Shown: positions 20,984-31,941 of the stretch, piece by piece | How the letters are laid out: each line of letters opens with the position of its first letter | How positions within the stretch are numbered: the stretch's first letter is position 1 | Source of the DNA: Phymatolithon calcareum | Lineage: Eukaryota > Rhodophyta > Florideophyceae > Hapalidiales | Direction of reading: 5' to 3' | DNA length: 64,000 nucleotides | Assembly: GCA_977006965.1 (NCBI GenBank) | Contig: OZ345360.1 | Coordinates: forward strand, 124,001 to 188,000 | Position numbers and translations under genes: made by a program | The notes under the pieces: generated by a model | Seen by the model: only the letters and a program-made list of their open reading frames with translations | What the model was told of the DNA's origin: nothing | The model's database searches: none

Positions 20984-23311
20984 GAGCGCTTGGCTTGCAC
21001 AGAAAAGCCCATGCTCGCCGATTTCGAGGAAGATTTTACATCGAGAAATATCTTCTTCTGTGTCGAAAATACGGAAAAGACATGCATCGAAAGCTCTTGA
21101 CGTGCCCTCCTCCCTCATGCAAAGGGATGGGTCGCCTTTTTCGGACATCATGATAAGTTTAATGGATTAAATTGGACTTCTGTTTAATTGAAGTTCCCTT
21201 TGTCAATTTTCGGCCGTGTGATGATAATAAAATATGACCCGAGAAACTATAGGTGCCGAGAAAACATGGCAAATGCTTCTCTGGAGGGCTGGTACGAAAA
21301 ATCCCGTGGTGTACTAAAACGTACATCTGATCCATAAGAAAACCGGGAGCGAAAAAGTATTGCACCGAGATATGTCGCGGGATGTACAAAATGGTAACTC
21401 ATAGTCCATAGAATCCTAGCACATTGATAAAGTTTCATAGTCATTTCTTTGGAGAAGCTCTTTCTTTTGAAGAGAGCTTGTATTTTGAAAGCCCATATTT
21501 TTGATTACATCAAGGCCACATTGGCATGTCAATCCAATGAACTTCGAGGTAAATATAGGCGGGAAAGTTTAAAATGAGCACTTCATGGCAATTGTTCTAT
21601 ACATTCTAATCTGGAAGCATAGGACTGGCTTTAAGCGCGGGGAAAGGGCGTTCTGCGTTGATGGCTGCTTCTAGAATCTTTTGCTTGTGATACTTCTTGC
21701 GGTTTGAGAGTATACTAGTAAGAAAAGTGGAACACTATAAAGTGTGCCATTGCGATAATCAAGGTCAAGTAACGGCTCTGTGTCGTTACCCTGCAAAACT
21801 GATCTGTGCTGATACTTATCAGTAGCTAACACTGCTTGAATCGCAGAGACTTCTGGAAGTGTTTCAGAAAGACTAATGAAGCCGACATGATAGATGGCTA
21901 GCAAAAAAACACAAACATCAACTCAACAATACCGTAATATCTAAAGTCAACCATTTCTTCTGAAGGCATCCTCCTCGAAGAAGAGTCTTCACCACTCTTC
22001 TAACCAAATGTCCGTAACGCCGTTTGAAATTGCGGTTATCGGCAGTTATCCTTTTTCGGGTGGCTATAAACGCAGCCCACATTCGAATCTCCTTGCATCT
22101 GAGCAGTAGAGGCAGAGTTCTTGATTCAAACCAACTCAACATTCATTCGTTCATTCTTTTTGCTTTTCCCCTAATGAGGCTAGCAGCGATTCGAGGGTCT
22201 AAGTTTCTTCCATTCTATCCGATCATTAGCGGGTTCGACTGCGGCTTTTACGTCTCTTCCAGGAACGTCACCAAAAAGTGATTCTGGTAAATGGGGCTCT
22301 GTCCCCCTTAGGCTGGAAGTAGGTCGAGACCGCCCTAAGGCGGTGTTTGACCATTAACTCTTCCAGCCTTCTCTCGCCGTGGTCAGCGCTGGTGTGCATG
22401 CACCACCTGCCGGTAAGTTTTCCTTTGGTGGAGAAACTTATCGCGTCCAGAGTGCCTTCTATGCCTCCTGCTCGCCCCTTTCGAGACGAATCCCTTCGCA
22501 GCAACCGAAGGCATCCTGTACCGCGCGCGGGTGCGTGCATTACAGGACAGGAAAAACTCCTACTCAACATCACAGTATCGCTCGACAGAGATACAAAAAC
22601 GAGTTCTTTTCCGTTATCTCGGTTTATCGGCGAAGACTTTCGAAACTGACAGCTAAACAGAACAGGAGTAAAAGGTCCTATAAATGTTGTCGCTGTATGG
22701 ACTCCTAACCCTGACAGTGTTCTGCTCTCACGTGCTGTTCTCGTGTTCTACTGGTAGATATGCGAATTATATGATCATATGTTACACGTGTCCGTTTAGG
22801 GAATACCTCATCAAAGAGGTCTGTTTGCGGGAAACTCCAATAGAAAGCCACCGAAATTTCGGTGGCTTTCTATTGGAGTTTTCCGCATGGCATGGCGTTA
22901 TGTGGACGAGACAGCGCCACGTCATATGAGTTTGGCTTCGACTGATTCTAACTGAGTGGAGAGGTTTGGTTGGACGTTCCCAAAGTGAGCATCGACGCAA
23001 ACCAGGGGACAGTAGAGATTTTACGCTGGCAATATTCGACACTGTAATTTGTAAATGTGGCGATTTTCATTACAGCACACGGGCCGAACGTGAAATAAAA
23101 GTCGCAGCATGCGACGAACTGGTCCGCAATTTGACCGCTTTGTGAAATCGTTTCACAGGTATGTGACGATGGTTCAACACACACGTGTGCGAGCTGTGCT
23201 ATGAAATGGCCGGAACTCTGGATGTGCACTCTTCCCCGGCACGGGCAAGCGAACTCGACCCAACGCGCAACCCCACACCCCATCTCCACCCGCGGCTGTC
23301 CTACGATCGAC
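20984..23311. other. stretch without recognisable gene
   Basis: Only short frames are present. Positions 22297-22378 form a loose foldback around ctaaggcggt. A near-perfect palindrome lies at 22827-22886 and is listed separately. No RNA gene was recognised. Confidence 0.4.
22827..22886. repeat. 60-bp palindrome, no loop
   Basis: Arms 22827-22856 and 22857-22886 are inverted copies of 30 bp with one mismatch, meeting at gaaa|tttc with no spacer. Confidence 0.95.
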
Positions 23312-23734
23312 ATGGCCGACGCTCTATCTCTATCTCCCTCAACTCCCCCTCCCGATTCTGACGCACCTGCGCACACTGCCAAGGCGAGGAAGCCCGCCGC
23401 GCAGCGCTTCACGGCGTCCGACGACCTCATCATCTGCCGTGAAGTGTCTGCCGCGAAGGCGCACGTTGCGCCACATGGCGAGACGCTGAAACGGTACGGT
23501 CTTGCGGCTGAACGCGCCAACGCCAACGCCAACTTCTCGCGGAAGGTTGGGTGGAAGAGCGTGCAAGATCGGTACCGCAAGCTTCAAGACGGCCATAGCG
23601 CCACCCTCCATGTGGAGGTTGGGAAGAGATTGACAGGATGTTGTGCGAGCGTGATCTGGAAATCCTATCAATTCGACAAGAGTGATCCCAACCAGCGCAA
23701 TCCAACCAATACTTTAAAATATACACCTCAATAG
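23312..23734 (+). CDS. Myb/SANT-like DNA-binding protein, short
   Basis: This frame of 140 codons begins MADALSLSPSTPPPDSDAPA with a Ser/Pro-rich head. A region then reads FTASDDLIICREVSAAKAHV ... FSRKVGWKSVQDRYRKLQDG. The spacing of hydrophobic and Trp/Arg residues (SDDLIICREV, then WKSVQDRYRKL) resembles the Myb/SANT-like domains found in trihelix factors and PIF/Harbinger-associated proteins. Such domains normally bind DNA. After LTG, where related proteins would continue, the sequence turns AT-rich and the frame ends, so the gene may be 3'-truncated. The local GC content is clearly higher than in the flanking DNA. In-frame upstream extension to 23201 is possible but looks non-coding. Confidence 0.45.
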   Translation: MADALSLSPSTPPPDSDAPAHTAKARKPAAQRFTASDDLIICREVSAAKAHVAPHGETLKRYGLAAERANANANFSRKVGWKSVQDRYRKLQDGHSATLHVEVGKRLTGCCASVIWKSYQFDKSDPNQRNPTNTLKYTPQ

Positions 23735-25465
23735 TCTTTAATATCAAGTATCCATGCCGCAACAAATCACCTCCGTACCGGAATCTTTTTGCCACACACA
23801 CAAAATTACACCATAAAGATGGTCCAATGTCATTGATCAAACAGATGCGAGCCTATCGTATTCTCGCTGGCCGCAGAGAAATATTCAAAAAACATTTTGA
23901 CATACGTTTTACGCCCACTCTGGTTTTCGGGTCGCCAAAATTCTAAAATCAAGTTCTTGTTTGCGCAGAGCTAGGCGCTCGATACCGTTCGAAAAGTCTC
24001 ATCGAGACGAAGATATCGGTACCAAGCGCGTAATTTTGCGCAAGCGAGAAGTTGGTGCGCCAGAATTCGGGTGTTGGGCTCAAAAATTATTAAAAAAAGG
24101 GAGAACAGAATTAGGCAGGAGAATTTGGAGTTCAATTTTCACAACTGGTAGGCTATCATAAATTTAGATATCTATTTTCTAATTATTCTTAGTATAGTTC
24201 TCGTGTTCTGGCGCACTATGTTCCCGTCCGCGCACACTTGTGCGCTTAGTACCATTAAAAAGCTCGCGGAAAAAGCTTTCGAACGGAACCACACTCATGG
24301 AAGTGCGTCGAAAAGAAAAAAGCACCATCGGGGACGGACCGTCGAAAAAATATCCAAAACGTAAACTATAGTATTGGAAAACTTAGATGCAAGCGTAATT
24401 TAATGATAACTTGCAATCTCAAAAAATCGGGGGTGGATATTATGGCGACCCAAAAGAGAAGTGAATTTTAAGGACCTACATCCCCATCTTAGATTTTCAC
24501 TTTTATTTTTTATGAGCTTGGGAATCCGACAAGCTCATTGGACACTTTCTGTTATGGCAGTACATAATTGGCTTTGCAAAAAAAAGTCCTCGCGCCATGG
24601 AAACTTTTTCTAGAAATTCTCAGCAGAGTATTCCGTGTAAAATCGGGACAGCTCCTTAAACGCGCAGTTTAAGACCACTTCCTGATCAGTTCTTCGCATT
24701 TTGAAAACTGTTATAGAGATCCAAGAACGTAGATTACGCAAAAACCAAAAAATCAAAGAAAAGGGATGAGATAAGGAGTGTAGAGCACTTTTTGTAATTC
24801 TGATCTTGAAAAAGAATCGCCTACAAAGATGGACAATTTTCTCGAAAAGGACTTGTTTAATTTCTTATTGCCTCGGTCAAAAGTTTCGAATCGTTATAGA
24901 GTACCACAGGAATACTGCAAATTTGGTAAAATCGAACGTCTAGGTAGCAAAAAAGTTCGCGCCGCGAGACCAAAAGTTTATTAAAATCGGCAAAGGAACA
25001 GGCAAAAAATATAGTAAAATTTACGTTGCACCCCGACGAGAAGCTGAAACTGTTCGAAGGAAACACAGTAAGCATTTTTCTGTAATGATTTATTAGAGCC
25101 GAATATTGGAAACTTTTGCGGACTTCATATTTGAAATATTTCACTTGTTTCTACACATTCTCTTGAAACTGGATGCAGTCCCGTGGGTGCAAACGACATA
25201 ATTAAAATTTTCATCGAGTTTATGAGCAGTGTTTCGGTCACTGAGAGCGCTTCAAAGATGGGGAAGTAGGTCCTTAACAGAGGATTTTATGGCGCTGAAT
25301 TTTTTCTTCGAATCCAGGCCGTATGGGGATGCATGCTCATACGACCTAGATTCGTATAAAAAATCAGCGCCATAATATCCACTTCGGTTATATTACAATT
25401 ACGTTTTCGCACTTGCGCCATAATATCCACCCGGAAACTATATTGGGACAGCCAACACTGTCAGG
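23735..25465. other. AT-rich gene-free stretch with foldback motifs
   Basis: No plausible gene is present. The word GTGGATATTATGGCG occurs at 24433-24447 and, inverted, at 25368-25383 and 25415-25431. A segment around 24462-24492 (aaggacctacatcccca) recurs inverted at 25254-25278. Positions 25282-25381 are an imperfect foldback of about 45-bp arms. The whole stretch may be a degenerate non-autonomous DNA element. Confidence 0.55.
25282..25381. repeat. imperfect foldback, arms about 45 bp
   Basis: The segment starting ggattttatggcgctgaatt is repeated inverted as aaaaatcagcgccataatat, with a short centre around gatgcatgc. Several mismatches are visible. Confidence 0.75.
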
Positions 25466-25494
25466 GAATTGCATATCATATTATAATTCTAAAT

Positions 25495-26058
25495 ATAATT
25501 GTACATGTAAATGTAATTGTAAATGTGATTGAAAATGTTATTCTAAATGTAAATGTAAATGTAAATGTAAATGTAAATGTAAATGTAAATGTAAATGTAA
25601 ATGTAATTGTAAATGTAATTGTAATTGTAATTGTAAATGTAAATTTAAATGTAAATGTAAATTTAAATGTAAATGTAAATTTAAATGTAAATGTAAATTT
25701 AAATGTAAATGTAAATGTAAATGTAAATGTAAATGTAAATGTAAATGTAAATGTAAATGTAAATGTAAATGTAAATGTAATTGTAAATGTAAATGTAATT
25801 GTGATTATAAACGTAAATGTAATTGTATTTGTAATTGTGAATGTAATTGGATATGTAATTGTTACTGTAATTGTAATTGGAAATGTAATCGTATTTGGAC
25901 AGGTAATTGTATTTGTAATTGTAGTTGTTATTGTTAATGTGATTGTAATTGCAATTGGATTTGTAATTGTGATCGTCATTTTACTTGTAATTGTAATTGT
26001 AACTGTACTTGTAATTGGAATTGTGATCGTAACTGTAACTGTATTTGTAATTGTCACC
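25495..26058. repeat. hexamer microsatellite (TGTAAA/TGTAAT)n
   Basis: More than 500 bp of the hexamer TGTAAA with TGTAAT and other one-base variants. The central part (about 25545-25790) is purest; the side facing the NB-ARC gene is more diverged. It begins exactly where the WD40 domain of that gene should start. Frames on both strands remain open through it (Val-Asn repeats on plus, Thr-Phe repeats on minus) and are not genes. Confidence 0.95.
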
Positions 26059-28452
26059 TGTCGATGCACCTGCACCTGCAACCGCAACATCACTGCCTGT
26101 CCCGTCTGCAATGAATTGGCCACAGGTAGAGCAATCAACTGCCTCATAATTTGATCCCACTGGAATCTCCATTAACTGCGAGCTGCGCGGGTCTGGGAAA
26201 AAAGGGTTCAAAGGCAGCAAGTGCGGCACTGGTGTATGCTTTTCGACGCTCTTCAAATATGAGTCAACAACAGGATTTTCCGTCCCTAGATTGAAAAGGC
26301 GTCCGCGCACTTGGGACAGAAACGCTCGCTCACCTTCCGAAGTTCTTCCCCACGAGAGTTGTATTGCTTTCGAAATTAGTTGAAAGCCCTGACTGACTGT
26401 GTGTGGAAGAGTTTCACCGCCAAATGTCAATAAACGCTCAATATCCGATTTGAGTGACAGTACGCCACCGAATTCACCACGTACATGCGTCCAGCGCGCA
26501 TCCAGCAAAAGAGCGGCAAGCTCCGTGACCAAATTTGCAGACAGCAAATGTCTGGAAAGATCCACATGAATGTATCCGTCGTTTGGGACGGACCACCACG
26601 GTCGCGGAGTGTGCGCCAACCATACTTGCCCTGAAGAACTACCCTGCTCTGCCAACAATGAGCCCCCAGATGTACTCGCCATTGGCTTCAGGTACCCGTT
26701 GAGTAGCCGCATATGCCATTGCGAGCTTGTCTGCATTGTCTCCGCTTGTCGTTTACAAAAGTCCAATTGCAGATCATGCAGCATGAGACCACCTTCCTTC
26801 ACCAGCCCTTGCGCATGTTCCCGAAAATCGACCTGACAAAGGCTCAACCCGCTGAGAAGGCGGAGAGCGTCCAACGCAAAATCTTTGTCGGCGTTCCACA
26901 TTCGACTCAAGACGGAAACCGGGATCCAAGCCCGGTGTCTCAGCACACAAAAGCTAGTATATAGACTAGCGATGGTGTGGTCGGAGTCCACCGCATTTCT
27001 TATCTTCAGTTTCACGAACTCGGCTTCAAGGATTTTCAGGCTGAGAGCAATTGCCAAGTTCAAGCTCGAGCCTCCAGGGCCTTCCTCTTCGCCAAGGACA
27101 ATTCTATGTTTTCTGTGCTGTGAAGCGTACACGTCACATGCACCTTCCAAATTCCCTTGTTCTTTTGCAAGGAATGCAACTGTGCTTCCAGCGACTGCCA
27201 ATGCTATTGGTAGTCCTGCACAAATCGTAAGGATTGTCGCCATACTCTTTCTCAAGTCACCGGTGGGCCCTTGAGGCGCTTTCTCTGTCGCATCTCGTGT
27301 CGCATGCATCATAAATATGTTCACAGACACAGTTCCGAGTGGCGCTCTTGGAGCAAAGTCAATGGTGCGCCCCGCAGCGTCTGCAATCAATGTACTCCTG
27401 GTGGTAACGGCCATTCTACTCTGCGCGCAAGATCTTAGCAGCTGACGAAGATCGTGCAAGCACCCTGTCTGACAGTCTTTCGTAGGCCAGAGATCGTCCA
27501 CAAGAAACAAACAGATTTTCCGTTCAAACCATGCGACCGCATAATCCACTGCTTCCCGGAGCTTCTCGGAGCGTTCCACGGCAGAGCCTGATACCGATGC
27601 CCCCGTTAGCCGCATTATTTTCGCCACTTCGCCTATTGCAGTGCGTATCGTTGCATCTTGACCAAGTGCAATATATTGAATGCCGTCAGGAAAACGATTG
27701 CGAATATCGTCATCAAACGCAAGACCCTGCAACGCAATCGTCTTCCCAACACCTGCCATGCCAACGACACCATGTGCAGGTGAAATTACTCCTGCCGCGA
27801 CAGTCACGGCGGATGAAGATTCAATTGAAAGAATAGAATCTTTCAGCATTCCCTCTGGCGTACTGTAGTTTCCGTCCGCATCCTTTGCAGCAAAGTTGAG
27901 TATTGTACCTTGAGAAAGTGCGGGTGTGCTTGCTCCAACGCGATACACTTCTCCCATTTTTCCGGCGATTCGACCGATAGCGTCTTGCTGCTCTTGACTT
28001 TTCAGTCCGGTGACAAGCATTGAAACCAGGGTAAGAAGCTGGGTGGAAGCGCCTTGCACGTGCGCCTGGAGAGCATTCATGGTGTCACTTAACGCCGTTG
28101 CTCGGGTTGTGCGCCGAAACAAGGACTTTACCCTGCCCTTCACGCCACTGCTGCTGCCTGCAAACGCCTTCGAGCAAACTTCCTCCAAGGTCGAGTTGGA
28201 GCGGCTGAGGATGTCACGTACGGACGCTAAAGTCTCTTCAAACACAGCACGGATGGTAGCAGGGATGACCGTTGGCGCTGACTGCAGATGTGTTTCCACC
28301 TCGGCGATGTGTCGCATCAGCCGATCCAGGTCATCGGTCAAGCTGCGGTAGGTATCCGGTCCATGACGAATGTTGGCAATCCGCGTCTTGATGCTGTTGA
28401 CTAAAGTGCGCGCTTCCGCGATAATCGCAAGTCCGAAGCCGGCGGCCTCCAT
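25981..28452 (-). pseudogene. NB-ARC STAND ATPase lacking its WD40 propeller
   Basis: From the ATG at 28452 (MEAAGFGLAIIAEARTLVNS) the protein is closely similar along its length to residues 1-795 of the gene at 31942. It keeps the helical N-terminal domain and the NB-ARC ATPase: P-loop GMAGVGKTIAL, Walker B CLFLVDDLWPT, MAVTTRS sensor and CAGLPIALAVAG. It also keeps the linker down to the first WD40 strand (VDCSTCGQFIADG). At ASTGDN the homology stops, and the frame runs into the hexamer repeat as a Tyr/Asn/Lys/Ser tail that ends at 25981. The expected 8-11 WD40 blades are absent. The ATPase part has no stops, so a truncated switch protein without a sensor could still be made. It is better regarded as a truncated gene. 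Upstream DNA resembles that of the other copy. Confidence 0.85.
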
Positions 28453-28780
28453 GTCGAAATGGCTGAGACTGTTGACTGAAACTGTTGCGGACAAAGAGAT
28501 GGAGCAGGAGCAAGTCGTCGACTCGGTTGTTTCGAAAAGGTGGAGATGAGGGAGATGTGTTTGTGTGCGTGATTTTGTCGTTCCTCGTGAGGCATTTGTC
28601 TTCATGGCAGCGGAGACCACAGCATTGATTATCGGAAATTTTTATGAGACATACGAAGGAAGTCGAGGATTGCGCAAAAGAACTTCGCACTTCAAAAATG
28701 GTCTCAAATAAATAATGGTATTTTGCCCTCCCTTGCAAGGAAATCTTTGAGTCGGCACAAGATATTTCTTGCCATAGTAC

Positions 28781-28938
28781 AGTATAGCAATGCGCACATG
28801 CTAGAGTCTCAGATATAATGCCAGACATAAGAGTAGAGCCGCCCTAGCGAGGGCAGCACCTGAGGAAGCCCTGCCCGTATATTCGTATGACTGCGGGGCT
28901 TTAAAAAAAATTGCAATAAAAAAAAAGTATAGCAATGC
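28781..28938 (+). mobile_element. SINE-like retroposon with poly(A) and 13-bp target duplication
   Basis: AGTATAGCAATGC occurs at 28781-28793 and again at 28926-28938. Between them lies a body of about 130 bp with a GC-rich core (gccgccctagcgagggcagc). It ends in an A-rich tail (taaaaaaaattgcaataaaa) immediately before the second repeat. Poly(A) plus long direct repeats are the hallmark of LINE-mediated retroposition. The source RNA was not recognised. Confidence 0.6.
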
Positions 28939-28939
28939 A

Positions 28940-29002
28940 CAGAAAACTCAGATTGAATGTCCTCTTTTTTTAAAAAAGAGGACATTCAATCTGAGTTTTC
29001 TG
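28940..29002. repeat. perfect palindrome, 31-bp arms, 1-nt loop
   Basis: Arms 28940-28970 and 28972-29002 are perfect inverted copies with a single T between them. It lies directly after the retroposon's right target duplication. Confidence 0.95.
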
Positions 29003-29289
29003 AAAATTTACGCAGTTGCGGAGAGGAGATTGGATTTTAATCTAAGCTTAAATTCTAATTAGAAATTTGTAATTGTACAAGAACTGCAATTGGCCATGGC
29101 CATTAGCAACTACTTAGTCTTTCGTTTTCGTTGGGACAATGAAAGCTGTGAGCGTGCGTAATACTTCGCGAGGAAGTAAAGAGACACACTCGATAAAAGC
29201 ACGATATTTTCGGCATGACCTAATTTAGTACGACAAAATTCGTATCATATCGATGGAGGCAACACCAACATGATGTGAGCATCGTCGGG

Positions 29290-29431
29290 AATTTATCAAG
29301 CTCAACAGCTGCGTCGGGGTGTTTTGCACTTGCGGTTGGAGAGCATTCATGGTGTCACTTAACGCCGTTGCTCGGGCTGTTCGCCGAAACAAGGACTGGA
29401 GTCTGGCCGTCATACCACTGCTGCTTCCGGA
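29290..29431 (-). pseudogene. third NB-ARC gene fragment
   Basis: On the minus strand this reads LQSLFRRTARATALSDTMNA and then LQPQVQNTPTQLLSLIN. This corresponds to residues about 98-143 of the gene at 31942 (VKSLFRRTARATALSDTMNA). Both ends break abruptly. The fragment abuts the mitochondrial rRNA-derived insert. Confidence 0.85.
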
Positions 29432-29499
29432 TCATGTTTTCATCTGGTATAATATATCATAGAACGGGCCTGAACTGCGTAAACCAAAAGAAATTGCGT

Positions 29500-29676
29500 A
29501 TGATATATTAATCGTAAATAAGAATGTTACGGTGAATTTGTTCTTAGGTCTTGTACACATCGCCCGTCACGCTACGGAAATTCCAACCATTTGAAAATTA
29601 CTGTATGTAATTTATAATGTAAGAACAACTAAAGTGAAGTCGTAACAAGGTAGCTGTAGGGGAACCTGTGGCTGGA
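29500..29676 (+). pseudogene. nuclear copy of mitochondrial small-subunit rRNA 3' end (NUMT)
   Basis: The sequence contains the conserved SSU decoding-site blocks CTTGTACACATCGCCCGTCA (about 29550), GAAGTCGTAACAAGGTAGC (29636-29654) and GGGGAACCTGTGGCTGGA (about 29659-29676). Upstream, aatcgtaaataagaatgtta and cggtgaatttgttctt match the preceding conserved helix. The 3' block is of the bacterial/mitochondrial type (CCTGTGGCTGGA) and the spacer is AT-rich, which points to a mitochondrial origin. Only about 180 bp of the 3' end is present, so it is a transferred fragment, not a working gene. Confidence 0.85.
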
Positions 29677-29839
29677 AATAAAACAATATTATATCACTTC
29701 ATCAAAAATTATATTTAATTTATGTTTCGTGAGCGCAACCCATCCGCACGCGTGAGAATTGAAAAATCCATCCAATTATATAATTGCTCATCGGTGAATA
29801 TGCGCGGATATCCTTGAGAATTCAAAGATTTGCAATTAT

Positions 29840-30394
29840 CAGGGGAAAGTTATACAGGGGGAGGAAAGCCAGTTTTGGAAGTTTCAAAGATTATAGTGAA
29901 AACGTTGGTTGCGTTGTGAACGGTAAATTATGAGGGATTTCGAGTATCAAAAATATATCTGAAAAGCTGATGTTGATGCACTGCGAGACGTGCCCGTCGC
30001 ACGAGATCTGCCAATAAGAACGGCGCTTAAGCAAGGTGCACTACGACATGGACGTGCGTGTGCGTTAACGGTTGCTTGCGTGGCGCCGGGATCGATGCGT
30101 GCGCAGGTGAAAGGTGCGATAGCTTGGGCTCAAATGCATCGTTTGTGCACACCGCACTACACACTGCCCACCAACGTTAATTCTGATAATTTTCAGCCAG
30201 AGGCGAATGGCGCAACGTGAGCCGTCGCAACATTGGGGCTCCCAATGTTCACAACTTCCTGGCGGCTTTCTCACATATTTTTATGATGTATTTTCGCATT
30301 GCCGTTCACGCTTCATACAGACCGTACGTGAAGCGCTTGAGAAAAACGATATGACAACCGACTTGCTTTCCTCCCCCTGTATAACTTTCCCCTG
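29840..30394. mobile_element. MITE, 555 bp, 30-bp perfect TIRs, 7-bp target duplication
   Basis: Positions 29840-29869 and 30365-30394 are perfect inverted repeats starting CAGGGGAAAGTTATACAGGG. The flanks are CAATTAT (29833-29839) and CAATTAT (30395-30401). No transposase is present. The ends resemble those of the element at 63357-63694, so the two form one family. Confidence 0.9.
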
Positions 30395-30510
30395 CAATTA
30401 TATAATTAAACAGATTTTTGCAATTGCGTAAACTGTAGAGACAATATGATAGGACGACTAGGCTAAAGATTTATGTCCCTGATCAGGAACATGTGTGGAC
30501 CTATGATGTA

Positions 30511-31794
30511 CAGTCAACCCTCGATAACTGGATCCTCTTTAAGCGTATTACCTCGTTTTTTAGAATATTTCGTAACTCCACGAATACCGTTTAGCCCAAA
30601 ATTTATCGAAATTGTAATATATTCAGAATACTCATTTAGTAGAATATCCTGACTGCCGATGCACGGCGCATACCTTAAAAATATATAAAATATTGAGTAC
30701 ATGCCACGGAGCATATTCTGCACGTTACCACTTGTCCACAGAATGTAGTAAGGCACAGCCCTCCATCTCCGTGGCGGCCAGACCTCGGTAAGAGTGCTCG
30801 AGTGTACACGCATCTTATTACCGATCGCGTCTACGAGGACTGTTGACACTGCGCCAGCATTCAGCCCTCCATAGTGGTAGCAATCCCGATCCCGGCAATG
30901 CCGTAGAACACGATTTTAGCTACCACATAATCTTCGAGTGAGGAATGTCATCAGCGACCCAGCTCTTTAAAGCTGCACTTGCGCTCCTGCAGCCCGCTGA
31001 AGTCATGGAAACCCCAATCTAGTTTTTGCCGCTCCATCCACAACTGCAAATGTGAGAATTTCTACAATGGCATCACCAACCTAATCCGGGTTTTCAGCGT
31101 AAGTAAGTATGTCGGCAATTAACATGCGAATACCAGTTATCCCTGCTACATCAGGCCTGCGCAAGCCCCTCTGTATGTCTGTTATCCGCGGGGCCTCCAT
31201 CTACTTTCGCGACTTTCCGGTCGGTCCGTCGCCATCTTCGAAAAGCGCTCCAGGCGTTTCTGGGCTTATTGTTGCATCATCCAGTATGACCCTACATCCT
31301 CTGCGTGAAGTCTATCGCCACCAATGGCGTCCATATTCCCAACTCTGACCACGGTTCCAAAAGCGTGATACCATCTGACGGCTCGTCAGGTTTTCCAACC
31401 TTACACACGCTTCAAGCACTTTATTTGCCACAGTTGGTTCATACTGCACGCATGCGCAACAGTTACGCAGATATACATCGGTGTCACCATGATCCTCCAG
31501 TGATGTTGCAGTTCCGGACCGGACAGTTCCCACGAGCCTAATGCCGTCAACAATTGCAACTTTTGAAATTTATACTATCGCATCATCATCCGCTTCTCTG
31601 CTCCCTGGATTCTCAGATTCGCGCAGCGTGTCGGCATCGTTTGCCGCAACTACACGTCGGCTGCCTCTGCCACATGGGCTGCTGAGCTACACGTGTAGTC
31701 TTTGCGATATGATATGAATTCAATCCTGGAATATCCTCGATATCTGGATTTCTGACTCCCCGACTGAAGCCATCCAGTTATCGAGGGTTGACTG
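30511..31794. mobile_element. pogo/Tigger-like Tc1/mariner element, non-autonomous
   Basis: The terminal inverted repeats begin CAGTCAACCCTCGATAACTG and are perfect over 23 bp at both ends. Both ends are bordered by TA (30509-30510 and 31795-31796), the target duplication of this superfamily. The CAGTCAACCCTCG start resembles pogo/Tigger termini. The 1284-bp interior has only short broken frames, and I could not find a DDE domain, so it probably depends on a transposase elsewhere. It lies immediately upstream of the full-length NB-ARC/WD40 gene. Confidence 0.85.
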
Positions 31795-31941
31795 TAATGT
31801 GTATCAAGGATATGCATCCTCAACATAAACTCTATTCAAAACACCAGACTTACTCCGTTTTCCAAAACGACAAAATAGTCGACCTCCTGCTCTATCACAA
31901 CCTCCGCACGAGCACCAGGGCACCGTCTCAGCCATTTCGAA

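Noticed and set aside
22230-22570. Structured RNA gene (hairpin-rich region around ctaaggcggt)
   Set aside because: Some local foldback is visible, but I could not match any known tRNA, snRNA or SRP signature.
22948-23580. 210-codon minus-strand frame
   Set aside because: It lies opposite the Myb-like coding sequence, has no recognisable domain, and reflects the GC-rich codon pattern of that gene.
25525-26154. Val-Asn-rich and Thr-Phe-rich frames on both strands
   Set aside because: They come from translation of the TGTAAA hexamer repeat.
29500-29676. Functional nuclear rRNA gene
   Set aside because: Only the last 180 bases of an SSU rRNA of mitochondrial type are present, with no ITS, 5.8S or LSU nearby.
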